DNA of 64,000 nucleotides from JACMMS01 sp043758775 (GTDB taxonomy: Bacteria > Pseudomonadota > Gammaproteobacteria > Burkholderiales > Methylophilaceae), in the NCBI GenBank assembly GCA_043758775.1, contig JAYVMU010000009.1, forward strand, positions 39,148 to 103,147. The letters are read 5' to 3'. Position 1 is the first letter of the stretch; every line of letters starts with the position of its first letter. Positions 63,817 through 64,000 of the stretch are shown here, in pieces. The notes under the pieces are model-generated. The model had not been told where the DNA came from and did not search any database. It saw only the letters and a program-made list of their open reading frames with translations. Position numbers and translations under genes: made by a program.

Positions 63817-64000
63817 ATGAATCAAACCTTAGCCCCCTATGCCGCCAATCCAATTATTTCCAAGGGCCGCCATTATACCGAACCACCAACCCAAACGTTC
63901 AATGGTCTGCCACTGCGCAATGCTTTTCAGCGTGATCGTGACCGCATTATTCACTGCACCGCCTTTCGTCGCCTGGAATATAAAACGCAAGTATTTGTTA
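63817..64000 (+). CDS. dgt: Deoxyguanosinetriphosphate triphosphohydrolase-like protein, 5' part
   Basis: From the ATG at 63817 the frame is open to the window end (61 codons). RNAFQRDRDRIIHCTAFRRL followed by EYKTQVFV is the conserved start of the dGTPase-like HD-domain family; the metal-binding HD lies beyond the edge. It follows aroB by about 30 bases, the common aroB-dgt order in Betaproteobacteria. Confidence 0.88.
   Translation, partial: MNQTLAPYAANPIISKGRHYTEPPTQTFNGLPLRNAFQRDRDRIIHCTAFRRLEYKTQVFV

Noticed and set aside
1..64000. CRISPR arrays, tRNA or rRNA genes, insertion sequences, prophage
   Set aside because: No regularly spaced repeats, cloverleaf sequences, transposase or phage frames were seen on either strand.

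Overview
The window is a stretch of bacterial chromosome with dense, mostly essential housekeeping genes. It has no rRNA, tRNA, insertion sequence, prophage or CRISPR. Several features point to a betaproteobacterium: a proteobacterial ATP-grasp GshA beside GshB, PurU, a MetX/MetW pair, a trpE...trpGDC cluster, a BufA2-type bufferin operon, pilMNOPQ-aroK-aroB, and the complete mreBCD-mrdA-rodA-rlpA-dacA-ybeD-lipBA string. The AT-leaning coding sequence and this gene order suggest a member of Nitrosomonadales/Methylophilaceae (Methylotenera-like). That placement is inference: no methylotrophy marker lies in the window.

Layout. 0-5.4 kb: the 3'-truncated nudB, ispH, a CobD/CbiB-like membrane protein, purU, a small acidic exported protein, lysA and a 43-residue LptM-type lipoprotein. 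5.5-13.4 kb: a plus-strand type IV pilus assembly operon (pilE-fimT-pilV-pilW-pilX-pilY1) followed by a TonB-like protein. 13.4-27.7 kb: fifteen minus-strand genes. Read in transcription order these are mreB, mreC, mreD, mrdA, rodA, rlpA, dacA, ybeD, lipB, lipA, gshA, gshB, apbE, a NusG-domain-II protein and a Gx transporter. They cover cell elongation, lipoylation, glutathione synthesis and a flavin/redox module. 28-31.4 kb: gatCAB. 31.4-36.7 kb: a DUF4124 protein, pyrE, exonuclease III, a bufferin operon (bufA2-bufB2-bufC2) and a frameshifted DUF1223 gene. 36.7-43.8 kb, minus strand: hemA-prfA-[AbiU2-like gene]-prmC-metX-metW-ampG. 44-53.8 kb, plus strand: rpe-gph, a trp leader peptide and attenuator, trpE, a frameshifted MASE1-PAS-GGDEF-EAL gene, trpG, trpD, a DUF3465 lipoprotein, trpC and hemB. 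53.8-57 kb, minus strand: a conserved unknown and mrcA. 57-64 kb: pilMNOPQ, aroK, aroB and the start of a dGTPase-like gene.

How the genes work together. Two type IV pilus loci are present: tip/minor pilins with PilY1, and the PilMNOP alignment complex with the PilQ secretin. The elongasome (MreBCD, PBP2, RodA) lies with peptidoglycan trimming enzymes (DacA, RlpA), and PBP1A and the muropeptide importer AmpG are nearby. Shikimate genes (aroKB) and tryptophan genes form one biosynthetic theme, haem/tRNA genes (hemA, hemB, gatCAB, prfA, prmC) another.

The most interesting points are these. An 11-codon leader peptide with Trp-Arg-Trp-Trp precedes a hairpin upstream of trpE. A strong metXW promoter has a perfect 7+7 palindrome filling the -35/-10 spacer and a predicted leaderless start. 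A HEPN/AbiU2-like gene is wedged between prfA and prmC. The bufferin operon has a terminator between precursor and maturase. Three single-base frameshifts fall only in accessory genes, one of them beside a 9-bp tandem repeat expansion in an EAL domain. No intergenic gap exceeds 300 bases. Apart from the sites listed, the gaps hold nothing I can identify.
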